Both the position numbers and the translations under genes were made by a program. A stretch of DNA of 6,672 nt from Planctomycetota bacterium (GTDB taxonomy: Bacteria > Planctomycetota > Planctomycetia > Planctomycetales > Planctomycetaceae), in assembly GCA_024278285.1 (NCBI GenBank), contig JAJRTM010000935.1, forward strand, positions 1 through 6,672. The letters run 5' to 3'. The stretch's first letter is position 1. Every line of letters starts with the position of its first letter. Shown one piece after another: positions 1 through 6,616 of the stretch. Below the pieces are notes generated by a model that saw nothing but the letters and a program-made list of their open reading frames with translations, was not told the origin of the DNA and searched no databases.

Positions 1-2
1 CT

Positions 3-308
3 CCTTTTATCAAACTTACCGGGCAATCGAACAGAGAATACGCTTTCACTGCGTTGCCTTTGAACCGGAAATTGCCAGATTCAGCGGGCGTGTATGTGGT
101 GACCAATACATTTTCTGAGCAGGCAGGAGAAACCCTGCACTCCCCTTTGCTGATCGGAAGTTGCGATGATCTGTCGAAGTTGTCTGAAGAGACAGGAATT
201 CGAGAAATGCGAAACACAGGGGGAAATATGATTTGCGTAAAGATCGAAGAAGTGACAGAAAATCAGCATCGAATCGAGCAGGATTTGAAAGCGAAATATC
301 TTTCCTGA
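3..308 (+). CDS. Degenerate GIY-YIG-like small protein, 5' partial
   Basis: The reading frame is open from the first bases of the window to the TGA at 306-308, so the start lies upstream. A TTG at 54 is in frame, but the upstream residues (LTGQSNREYAFTALPL) continue the protein pattern, so 54 is not the likely start. The order matches small bacterial GIY-YIG-like proteins of about 100 residues: an LTG-S-EY strand, then AGVYVVTN in place of GIY, LLIGSCDDL in place of YIG, and a late IEQDLKAKYL helix carrying the conserved Glu. The Tyr of YIG is Leu, and the Arg usual in the following helix appears to be Lys (DDLSKL). This suggests a non-catalytic or diverged member. The family assignment is from memory of the pattern. 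The gene is convergent with the kinase, with three bases between their stop codons. Confidence 0.6.
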   Translation, partial: PFIKLTGQSNREYAFTALPLNRKLPDSAGVYVVTNTFSEQAGETLHSPLLIGSCDDLSKLSEETGIREMRNTGGNMICVKIEEVTENQHRIEQDLKAKYLS

Positions 309-311
309 TCT

Positions 312-2405
312 CTATTCCTGTTGCAACTGAAAAACGGTTCCTGTTTTACTGCGAAACAGTATTTTGTTGAACCGTGTGAAATCTTGATGTACGCCCAGCG
401 CAAGGGCAACGGGATGAACAGCCCAGTCTTCTCGAAGAGAAAGTTCTGACTGTTTTCCATGCCAATTAAATATTTCCTGTTGATCAATCGTCAGTAAGAT
501 TGTTGCAGTCTCTTCCTCTCCCAATGCGATATTCACATCGATGATATGCGGTTTTCCGTTGACAAGAAGTCCCCTCTTTCTCACTCCCCAATATTCTCCG
601 TTGACGTTTTGAATAGAGAAATTACTTCCATCATTTCCACCAGAAACCATGCAAATCGCTTTTCCCACAGGGAGAATCAAGTTCACTTCCCCCGTTCTGG
701 CAGTTTGCTGCATGTGAACTTGCAGTTGGTAATCGCCCGTTGGAACAACTGGCAGGATCAACCGCGAAAACTCCCCTCCCCTGATGGACAGAAATCGCTT
801 ATCACGTTGATCGCTTCCAGCATCGGGCAAGCTTCTGATGAGTTTCCATGTTCCTGTAAATGTCTGTTGGCTGACATCGACTGAGTCAAGTAAGTCTTGC
901 CAATCCCGATATTTATCCGTCTTAAGTTTTACCCAACGTCGATGAAAGATTTTCGTCCCTTTTTTGACAAGGAGCGATAATTTGTGAAAGATGACCCGAT
1001 CATAATGTACCCCCAATCCGATTGTTTTTGCTGGAATTTGCCAATCTGAACGAGTCGTGAGTGCATCAACCGAGCCATTCCAGTCCAGTATTAAAACTCC
1101 ATTCAATTTTGCTTTGATGTATGCCTGTTGTTTCGTGGCAGAGACAATGAGAGTCAGGTGATGACGTTGATTATTCGGAAAGTGTCCTTGTATAACCCTT
1201 CCGAACTCGTGTGCATACACGTTTTGCAAACCACACCAGTCATCTCGTCCTAAAGAAAACATGCACGATCTATTTCCCACGGGGACAACCACATTAATTT
1301 CAGAATCGCCCCACTTACGAGTCAATTCCAGATCAAGCTGATAATCATCTTTGATCGAAATCGGAATCGTTATTCGAGAAAACTGTTTTGGATTTACTTT
1401 CAACCCATCCTCATTGAGTGTCCAATCTCCGACAATGACATCATCAGGGAGTTGAATTTCTTTCAGGAGATCCATTTTCTTGATTGGAACAGGAATCTTT
1501 GAATCAACAGAGATTGCAGTTTTTTGTGAATCAGTCTCTGTTAGTTTTGGCTCGGAAGGATTTGGTTTGAAGAATACCCAGCTTCCAGCAGACAGGAATA
1601 GAATCGCGATTCCTGCAATGATCCATCGTTTACTGAAACTATTGTTAATTCGTTGCTCGATGGTTGGCTTGGCAGTCTCTATTCTATCGCCAACTGCTTG
1701 AAGCCTTTTCAAGGCGGCAGCAAATTCTTTCATCGACCGAAATCGATCCTCTGGCTTCTTGGCAATCGATTTGAGAATGATTTGTTCCAGCTTTGGTGCA
1801 ATGTCAGGATTCAATGATGAAGGAATGGGTGGTTCTTTATTGACAATCTGACCGAGAATTTGTGTGAGAGAACCGGTGAAGGGCAATTGTCCCGCACAAA
1901 GTTCATACAGGATCATGCCGAGGGAATAGATGTCGCTGGCAAAACTGACCTTATCGTTTTCTGCACCAGCCTGTTCAGGAGACATATAGGCGGGAGTGCC
2001 TAGGAGTTGTCCCTTTTGAGTCAATGTTGTTTCGTCGCTATTGTTTAGCATTGCCAAACCGAAATCGGTGATGACCGGTTTGGAATGCTTTTTGTCGATC
2101 AGAATGTTGGCTGGTTTCAAGTCACGATGAATAACGCCTGCTTCGTGAGCATACGCCATTGCAGAAGCCAGAATTCTGACGAGCCGGATTGACTTTTCTA
2201 ATGAGAACTTTCGTTGATGGAGTTTTTCCGCCAGCGATCCCCCTTTGATATAAGGTATGACCAGCACGATGCGATCATCAGTTTCCAGTATGTCATACAA
2301 TTGGCAAATGTTTTGATGCTGTAGCGCAGCTACTGCCCGTGCTTCACGCAGAAAACGTTCATCTTCTTCGGAACCAGGTTGCAACTTTCGTCGAGGGACT
2401 TTCAA
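312..2405 (-). CDS. PknB-type Ser/Thr kinase with two C-terminal LamG-like domains, 5'-truncated
   Basis: This is a membrane-anchored signalling kinase remnant. Numbered from the TTG at 2405, the beta-3 Lys is K2, the alpha-C Glu is E21, the catalytic loop HRDLKPAN is 93-100, DFG is 114-116, SPE is 132-134 and DIYSLG starts at 158. One membrane helix spans about 261-279. Two similar beta-rich domains follow (about 325-475 and 525-697), each with a DYQL, a VxLPVG and a late LGVH motif, resembling LamG or 3-keto-disaccharide-hydrolase-type folds. The kinase homology does not begin at the TTG: 20 codons upstream still read as kinase (SFGQVFLAHD, then RDVALKVP), up to an in-frame TAG at 2466-2468. 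No ATG or GTG lies between. The first glycines of the ATP loop and all preceding sequence are missing. All catalytic motifs that remain are intact, so the loss looks recent. It is probably a pseudogene; expression from the TTG would give a kinase without its ATP loop. Confidence 0.9.
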   Translation of the reverse strand: MKVPRRKLQPGSEEDERFLREARAVAALQHQNICQLYDILETDDRIVLVIPYIKGGSLAEKLHQRKFSLEKSIRLVRILASAMAYAHEAGVIHRDLKPANILIDKKHSKPVITDFGLAMLNNSDETTLTQKGQLLGTPAYMSPEQAGAENDKVSFASDIYSLGMILYELCAGQLPFTGSLTQILGQIVNKEPPIPSSLNPDIAPKLEQIILKSIAKKPEDRFRSMKEFAAALKRLQAVGDRIETAKPTIEQRINNSFSKRWIIAGIAILFLSAGSWVFFKPNPSEPKLTETDSQKTAISVDSKIPVPIKKMDLLKEIQLPDDVIVGDWTLNEDGLKVNPKQFSRITIPISIKDDYQLDLELTRKWGDSEINVVVPVGNRSCMFSLGRDDWCGLQNVYAHEFGRVIQGHFPNNQRHHLTLIVSATKQQAYIKAKLNGVLILDWNGSVDALTTRSDWQIPAKTIGLGVHYDRVIFHKLSLLVKKGTKIFHRRWVKLKTDKYRDWQDLLDSVDVSQQTFTGTWKLIRSLPDAGSDQRDKRFLSIRGGEFSRLILPVVPTGDYQLQVHMQQTARTGEVNLILPVGKAICMVSGGNDGSNFSIQNVNGEYWGVRKRGLLVNGKPHIIDVNIALGEEETATILLTIDQQEIFNWHGKQSELSLREDWAVHPVALALGVHQDFTRFNKILFRSKTGTVFQLQQE

Positions 2406-2590
2406 AGCAACATCCCGTTTAGTTTTCGGGTCATGAGCCAGAAAAACTTGTCCGAATGATCGCCCCTACGCGAATCATGAACAAAACAACATGTGTGGTT
2501 GACCTGTTTCTAGTTATGATGTTGCAGAGGAGATGAAACAATTCTACGAAAAAGTGTAAGATTACATATTTACTTTGTTTGCGTACTTGA

Positions 2591-2607
2591 GAATAATGAT
2601 AGTATTC
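2591..2607. promoter_or_regulatory. Operator-like 17-bp imperfect palindrome
   Basis: GAATAATGATAGTATTC has 5-bp outer arms (GAATA/TATTC) that pair perfectly around a partly symmetric centre. It sits 56 bases before the ATG at 2664 and overlaps the AT-rich stretch where a -10 element would lie. XRE-family regulators often bind palindromes of about this size, and the downstream protein carries an XRE domain, so autoregulation is a reasonable inference. No binding evidence exists here. Confidence 0.35.
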
Positions 2608-2651
2608 GACGATGACTTGAATTTGCCGTGTAAGTACGTTTTTTCTTTATG

Positions 2652-2657
2652 AAAGGG
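2652..2657 (+). promoter_or_regulatory. Ribosome binding site that decides the start at 2664
   Basis: AAAGGG lies six bases before the ATG at 2664. The in-frame ATG at 2649 has only a pyrimidine run (TTTTTTCTTT) in front of it and would place this purine site inside the coding region. The start at 2664, or the next ATG at 2667, is therefore preferred. Confidence 0.6.
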
Positions 2658-2663
2658 TGTCAA

Positions 2664-4850
2664 ATGATGAAAAAAAATGATTGGTCAGATGTCCCAGTAG
2701 GATCATATTTGGCGGAAGTTCGAAATGATGCGGGGGTAACACAGTCTGCACTATCGAGTCAAGTGACCTTGAGTACAGCAACGCTTTCTCGAATCGAATC
2801 TGGTGAGAAGGTAGCTACAAAAGAAGAGGTGACATCAATACTAAAAGCAATTGGAACATCAAAAGCAGATGGCTTGGAGACTTTCCTCACTCAAGAGTGG
2901 GATCAAATCAAACGTCCATCTTTTGATCATCCAGACCGAACTACTTTGTGGGAAGCTAATTCCACTCTGCGAGAACTAGCTGGCTTGCGAGACGATCCTG
3001 AAGTTAAAGGTGTCTTTATTCGCCAGATGGACCTTTATGATCAGGAAATCCGTCGTCTTTGCAACTATCTCTTTTCCTGTGACCATAATGTTGCTTTTAT
3101 AGGGGGAATCGGTGTTGGCAAATCTACTGCTATCTGCAAGCTAGCAAACCTCCTAATGACAGCGGAAGAAAAGCTTGATCGCCAGATTGTGCTTGAGACT
3201 GGTGCAGGTGGAATTACCTTGTGTGAAGTTCATGTTACTCAAGGTCCAAATTATGGAATCAGAATAGAACCACGTGCCGAAGACTCAATCCGAAAAGATG
3301 TTGAGGATTTTGCAGAATACCTTTTTAAGCTCGCTCAACCCAATGTCGAGTCAACTATTAAAGATGAAGAGGAGAGTGGCGATCCACTTGGAATTTCAAA
3401 GGAAGTTGTCCGAGCCATTCGCAATATGTCAGGGCTTACAGAAAAAAGGAAGAAGGATGAAAATGGGCGTCGTGTAAGAATTGATCCAGCAAAGAGCTTG
3501 GCACAACAATTTGACAATGCTCAAGAACTTGCCATTCAAATTCTTACCAGAATGGATCTACTCCGACGTAACCTTCGTGGTGCATGGTATCCTTCCAACT
3601 CACCATATCCACCAACACAATGGCTTCAAGAACTCTTTTCGGAGTTGAACAATGGTAGGAACAGTGAATTTTCTCTCCCCAAAAAAATTGAGGTCATTGT
3701 GCCGTATCCCGTCTTTGATAGCCGTAATTTGCCTCTACGCCTGATCGACACAAAGGGAATCGATCAGACTGCAAAACGTCAAGACCTTGAGTGCCATCTT
3801 GATGACCCTCGCACCCTTGTCGTTATGTGTAGTCGATTCAATGATGCTCCAGAAGTCCCACTCCAAAATTTGCTGGATCGTGCAAAAGAGACGGGAGTAA
3901 AAGATATTGCTCTAAAGACTATTATCCTCGGGCTTCCTAGGTCTGAAGAGGCTTTGGCGGTCAAATATGACGATGGGATGAGAGTTGAAGACGGAACCGA
4001 AGGCTGTGAACTAAAAGCTGACCAGATAAGGCTTCGCCTTTCACCCAAAGGCCTTGATGATATCGGAATCGAGTTTTTCAATGCCGGTGAAGATCAGGCC
4101 GAACCAATTCGAGACAGGATAGTTAAAAAGATTGTTAAGCAACGTCAATCTTATTCCTCCCAACTGAATGAGTTATCTCAAATGGTCGAGAATCTGATTA
4201 AAAATCGCAAAGACGAAGAAGTTCAGCTAGTGTTCGATGAAGTGAGTAAACATCTCATTAGTTGGGTAGACAACAATCGTGATATGGAACTAAGCGATGA
4301 TGAAGTACAAAGACCACTTGTTTCAGCAATTGATGGCACTCGCTATGCCAGTACAGTCAGAGCAGCCGTAAGAAGGTATGGAGACTGGTGCAACCTCGAC
4401 TATTACCATCACCTTGCTTTTGGAGTCCGCAAACTTGCAGTCTCTCAAATTGGAGGGAAATTTAACGATTTTCGTGTTATCGTTGAGAACCTTCTTGGTA
4501 ATGACGAATATATGATTGCTAAAGAGTTTCTCAAGCGTATTCTCCTAAAGGTTGAAGATGCCATCGATCAATCTTACAAGCACGTTCAAACGGCTGGTCG
4601 AGAAATATTTAAGCAAACTCTTGAAAGTGACTTCGAATTTTGGAGAGATTGTGAGCAACGCTGGGGGCAAGGTAAAATTGATGGAATGGGATACAGAGAC
4701 TCTATCAAGAATAAAACAGATGATCGTTTTCAAAGCAATTACGAAGATGCACATCGTCTTGTACAAAATCAAATCAAGGACGAGTGGGAAGAAATCGTGA
4801 CATTGCTGGACGGGATTTTGCAGGAGCCAGACGATACCAAACCTGTGTGA
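2664..4850 (+). CDS. XRE helix-turn-helix fused to a large P-loop GTPase-like domain
   Basis: The product is 728 residues and intact. Residues about 12-64 form an XRE/Cro-type helix-turn-helix (VTQSALSSQVTLSTATLSRI, then ESGEKV), expected to bind DNA. A Walker A/G1 loop, GGIGVGKST, lies at 147-155 after the strand HNVAFI, as in dynamin- or septin-like GTPases. A conserved-looking GITLCEVHV at about 183-191 could hold the G2 threonine. LIDTKGID contains the G3 motif DxxG (D362, G365), about 210 residues after the P-loop, which is an unusually long gap. No NKxD G4 motif is evident; TIILGLP at about 419-425 is the strand where it would be expected, so GTP specificity is unproven. From about 485 to the end the sequence is mostly charged amphipathic helix, possibly a dynamin-like stalk. 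No membrane segment or signal peptide is seen. The gene stands alone with its own upstream region and a hairpin after the stop, between two truncated genes. I do not recognise a named family. A role in defence or mobile-element control is inference from architecture and context. Confidence 0.85.
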   Translation: MMKKNDWSDVPVGSYLAEVRNDAGVTQSALSSQVTLSTATLSRIESGEKVATKEEVTSILKAIGTSKADGLETFLTQEWDQIKRPSFDHPDRTTLWEANSTLRELAGLRDDPEVKGVFIRQMDLYDQEIRRLCNYLFSCDHNVAFIGGIGVGKSTAICKLANLLMTAEEKLDRQIVLETGAGGITLCEVHVTQGPNYGIRIEPRAEDSIRKDVEDFAEYLFKLAQPNVESTIKDEEESGDPLGISKEVVRAIRNMSGLTEKRKKDENGRRVRIDPAKSLAQQFDNAQELAIQILTRMDLLRRNLRGAWYPSNSPYPPTQWLQELFSELNNGRNSEFSLPKKIEVIVPYPVFDSRNLPLRLIDTKGIDQTAKRQDLECHLDDPRTLVVMCSRFNDAPEVPLQNLLDRAKETGVKDIALKTIILGLPRSEEALAVKYDDGMRVEDGTEGCELKADQIRLRLSPKGLDDIGIEFFNAGEDQAEPIRDRIVKKIVKQRQSYSSQLNELSQMVENLIKNRKDEEVQLVFDEVSKHLISWVDNNRDMELSDDEVQRPLVSAIDGTRYASTVRAAVRRYGDWCNLDYYHHLAFGVRKLAVSQIGGKFNDFRVIVENLLGNDEYMIAKEFLKRILLKVEDAIDQSYKHVQTAGREIFKQTLESDFEFWRDCEQRWGQGKIDGMGYRDSIKNKTDDRFQSNYEDAHRLVQNQIKDEWEEIVTLLDGILQEPDDTKPV

Positions 4851-4861
4851 GTTAACTTGGC

Positions 4862-4895
4862 TATTGATTGCCACAGTTCACTGTGGTGGTCAATA
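4862..4895 (+). terminator. Strong hairpin after the XRE-GTPase gene, terminator-like
   Basis: The arms TATTGATTGCCACAG (4862-4876) and CTGTGGTGGTCAATA (4881-4895) pair over 15 positions, 12 Watson-Crick and three G-U, around a TTCA loop. The hairpin begins 12 bases after the TGA at 4848-4850. The bases after it are AAAAG rather than a T-run, so it is not a classical intrinsic terminator. It could stabilise the 3' end of the message or mark the right end of the inserted module. Confidence 0.5.
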
Positions 4896-4904
4896 AAAAG
4901 TAAC

Positions 4905-5795
4905 ATGTCCGAGAATCTTTCGCGGGATTTATTGGGTTGGATGGTGAACGAACGGCTCTGTCCGCAGCATGTACGTGACCGGCTCGTTTATATCGAACCT
5001 GCGCGGGAGGATGTCATCATGCCGTTTAATCCCCTTTCGCATACTTCCGAAGCAAATCGGTATTACCAGACGATGCGTTCGGTTGATATTGTATTACGAG
5101 CATGGGCGGCTCAGGATGTCTCACAGCAACCCAGGTTATTGCAGTGGACGTACAAAGCATTTTGTGCGGCTGCGATGATGGGGATGCCGATTGCTATGTG
5201 CCAGTATCTGTTGCACCCCGGCTCTCCCGAGCATGATGCAATTCTCTCACGAATCCCCGGTGATATCCGTTCGCATTGGAGTGAAATTCTCAATGCACGC
5301 GGTAGTGAAGCAGTTCGCATTTTGGAATCAACACGTAACCGACTCGATCCCTTCTTTGAATCGACCAATCTCAGACGCATGTTTGGCTCGACAAAAAGCC
5401 TGTTTGATTGTGAACGATTTATCAAGCAGCGAAAGATCGTTGTTCTCAACCTGGGTCAGTATGGAAAAATTCCGGGATTCGTCGCCGATACTATCGGGGC
5501 GTTGGCACTCAATGAAATTGTGGAGACAGCCAGCAGGCTCTCCACCAACGAGGGAAAACAGGCCGTTGATCCAACGTATGTAGTGATGGATGAATTCCAG
5601 AAATATGTCTCGGTTGATATCGAGAATGCACTGCCCACAGTCAGGCAGATGGGATTGCGATTGATTCTGGCACATCAATCGTTCTCGCAACTGGAGCGGG
5701 AAGATGTCGATTTAACGCAGATGATCTGGCAAGCTCGCAGTCGGTTGATGTTCGCCAATAACGCAATGGATGCAGACAGTTTGCCGACGAACTGA
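4905..5795 (+). CDS. Coupling ATPase, middle part with Walker B
   Basis: This 296-residue fragment belongs to the FtsK/HerA/TraD-type P-loop ATPases that bring DNA to a type IV secretion channel. It opens with SENLSRDLLGWMV, which in relatives directly follows the VxDPKGD segment after Walker A. A helical region comes next (residues 50-120). Further on are IVVLNLGQYG (188-197), the Walker B strand YVVMDEF (225-231) and AHQSFSQL (256-263), then QARSRLMFAN, where an arginine finger is expected. Walker A is absent. The frame can be read back to a TTG at 4857, but those 16 codons cross the hairpin and do not look like protein. The ATG at 4905 has only a weak AAAAAG upstream, so the start is chosen on homology alone. 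The last few residues (LPTN) are out of frame relative to the family. Confidence 0.8.
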   Translation: MSENLSRDLLGWMVNERLCPQHVRDRLVYIEPAREDVIMPFNPLSHTSEANRYYQTMRSVDIVLRAWAAQDVSQQPRLLQWTYKAFCAAAMMGMPIAMCQYLLHPGSPEHDAILSRIPGDIRSHWSEILNARGSEAVRILESTRNRLDPFFESTNLRRMFGSTKSLFDCERFIKQRKIVVLNLGQYGKIPGFVADTIGALALNEIVETASRLSTNEGKQAVDPTYVVMDEFQKYVSVDIENALPTVRQMGLRLILAHQSFSQLEREDVDLTQMIWQARSRLMFANNAMDADSLPTN

Positions 5796-5815
5796 CAAAG
5801 CTGACATTCAACAAC

Positions 5816-6484
5816 ATGAAGATCAAAGAGATTCTCACCAGTAGAAAACAGTTGATCGTCGGCTATCGTAAAGAGTGGTTGAAATCAAAATCAAATACCA
5901 ATACAAGATCGACTGCAAATGTCGAACAGAATTCGACCGGTTACAACCAGTCAAGTGGTCAATCTGATCCTCCCGGAACCAGAGGACCGACAAAATCCAA
6001 AAACGATGGAAGAAATTCTTCCACTTCACGCGGTCATACTAACGCCGACAGTTCGGGTTCAACAAGAGGTCGTAGTCAGGCAAATGTTCCGATCCATGAT
6101 ACGTTCGATGAAATCAGTAACAAAACGTATGAGAGTTTTGACGAACAGATGCTGCACTGGGGACAATCAATTCGCAAGCTAAAAACAGGCGAGGCGTTCG
6201 GCATGTTCGCTGGTGATCCGAATGTTCACACCGTGAAGGTCGATTATTTACCGCTGTATGAGTCCCCTGAATTACGGGAAGCTGTGGATAGCTTGATCGA
6301 GAAGAATTTTGAGTCTGAATATTTCATCTCCGCAAGCGAAGCAGATCGGGAAGCGGAATTGTATCGTCAACAACTCCTACAAGGGAAACCGATTTTATTG
6401 CCCAGCAAAGATTACACCATCTCGCCTGATGGAACGGCAAAAGAACCGGACGATAAATCAAACGAATTGCCTGACCCATTTTGA
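5816..6484 (+). CDS. Coupling ATPase, C-terminal part
   Basis: This open frame of 222 residues begins at an ATG without any ribosome binding site, because it is the continuation of the frame above rather than a gene of its own. The in-frame sequence before the ATG (ADELTKLTFNN, from 5783) reads as coupling-protein sequence. After KEILTSRKQLIVGYRKEWL comes a low-complexity linker rich in Ser, Thr, Asn and Gly (residues about 25-90). A conserved-looking tail follows (TFDEISNKTYESFDEQ, then KTGEAFGMFAGDP and VKVDYLPLYESPELREAV), which I associate with planctomycete coupling proteins. It ends DPF at 6481. The linker and the acidic tail are soluble, with no membrane segment. Confidence 0.7.
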   Translation: MKIKEILTSRKQLIVGYRKEWLKSKSNTNTRSTANVEQNSTGYNQSSGQSDPPGTRGPTKSKNDGRNSSTSRGHTNADSSGSTRGRSQANVPIHDTFDEISNKTYESFDEQMLHWGQSIRKLKTGEAFGMFAGDPNVHTVKVDYLPLYESPELREAVDSLIEKNFESEYFISASEADREAELYRQQLLQGKPILLPSKDYTISPDGTAKEPDDKSNELPDPF

Positions 6485-6593
6485 TTGGCAATAACATGCG
6501 TCAAATTGGCTGCTTCACGCAGAGACAAACCGCCATGACCTGAAACGTAGCTGTCTATTGTGTGGTTGTTTGAGTATTGCGCAGGGTTAAGGT

Positions 6594-6616
6594 TTTCTGT
6601 TTTCGGAAAACAGAAA
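6594..6616. repeat. Perfect 10-bp inverted repeat with CGG loop
   Basis: TTTCTGTTTT (6594-6603) and AAAACAGAAA (6607-6616) are exact reverse complements around a three-base loop. Neither strand has a T-run after the stem beyond the stem itself, so a standard terminator is not clear. It lies 109 bases after the coupling-protein stop and could be a weak bidirectional terminator or part of an interspersed intergenic repeat. The surrounding 6485-6672 region has no supported gene and becomes G-rich from 6619. Confidence 0.6.

Larger units (their letters stand above)
2466..2663. other. Intergenic control region of the XRE-GTPase gene
   Basis: No gene is supported in these 198 bases. Neither strand carries the missing kinase N-terminus: I read the minus-strand frames near the break and found no run resembling an IGxGxFG loop. 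The segment holds an operator-like palindrome (2591-2607), a pair of ACTTGA direct repeats (2585 and 2615) and an inverted pair CGTACTT/AAGTACG (2582-2588, 2632-2638) followed by a T-run. The promoter must lie here, but several -35/-10 pairings (TTGTTT at 2575, TTGCGT at 2579, TAGTAT at 2600) are possible and none is convincing. Confidence 0.5.
4905..6484 (+). pseudogene. Conjugative coupling ATPase (TraD/VirD4/HerA-like), N-truncated and frameshifted
   Basis: Two consecutive reading frames encode one protein. The first frame runs to a TGA at 5793-5795 and loses its sense after DADS at about 5780. Reading one base back there gives FADELTKLTFNNMKIKEIL, which continues directly into the second frame. 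A missing T in the run at 5780-5782 explains the break. The amino-terminal half, with membrane helices and Walker A, is absent upstream: sensible coupling-protein sequence starts only at about 4910. With two independent lesions, the gene is very probably dead unless the frameshift is a sequencing error. The two parts are described separately. Confidence 0.8.

Noticed and set aside
2512..2559. Short open stretch SYDVAEEMKQFYEKV with an ATG at 2533 and a purine-rich AGAGGAG before it
   Set aside because: Only eight codons follow the ATG, the purine run abuts it with no spacing, and an in-frame TGA lies four codons before the stretch. It may be a gene remnant or leader, but nothing supports it.
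2649..2663. ATG at 2649 as the start of the XRE-GTPase gene
   Set aside because: It follows a T-run with no ribosome site, whereas AAAGGG is well spaced before 2664. The five extra residues add nothing to the helix-turn-helix.
2488..4908. AACATGT direct repeat at 2488-2494 and 4902-4908 as element ends
   Set aside because: The core is a self-complementary 6-mer likely to recur by chance, and the copy on the left lies inside rather than at the homology break.
5111..5690. Antisense open frames opposite the coupling ATPase
   Set aside because: Their translations lack any protein-like pattern, while the plus-strand frame has clear motifs. They are by-products of the plus-strand coding bias.
5816..6484. 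A separate hypothetical gene starting at ATG 5816
   Set aside because: There is no ribosome binding site, and the in-frame residues before the ATG continue the coupling protein. It is treated as the C-terminal part of that broken gene.
6491..6589. Imperfect inverted ends TAACATGCG and CGCAGGGTTA, resembling an integron attC site downstream of a gene
   Set aside because: The end boxes do not fit the RYYYAAC and GTTRRRY consensus, no matching inner arms with the usual extra base were found, and the upstream gene is not cassette-like.
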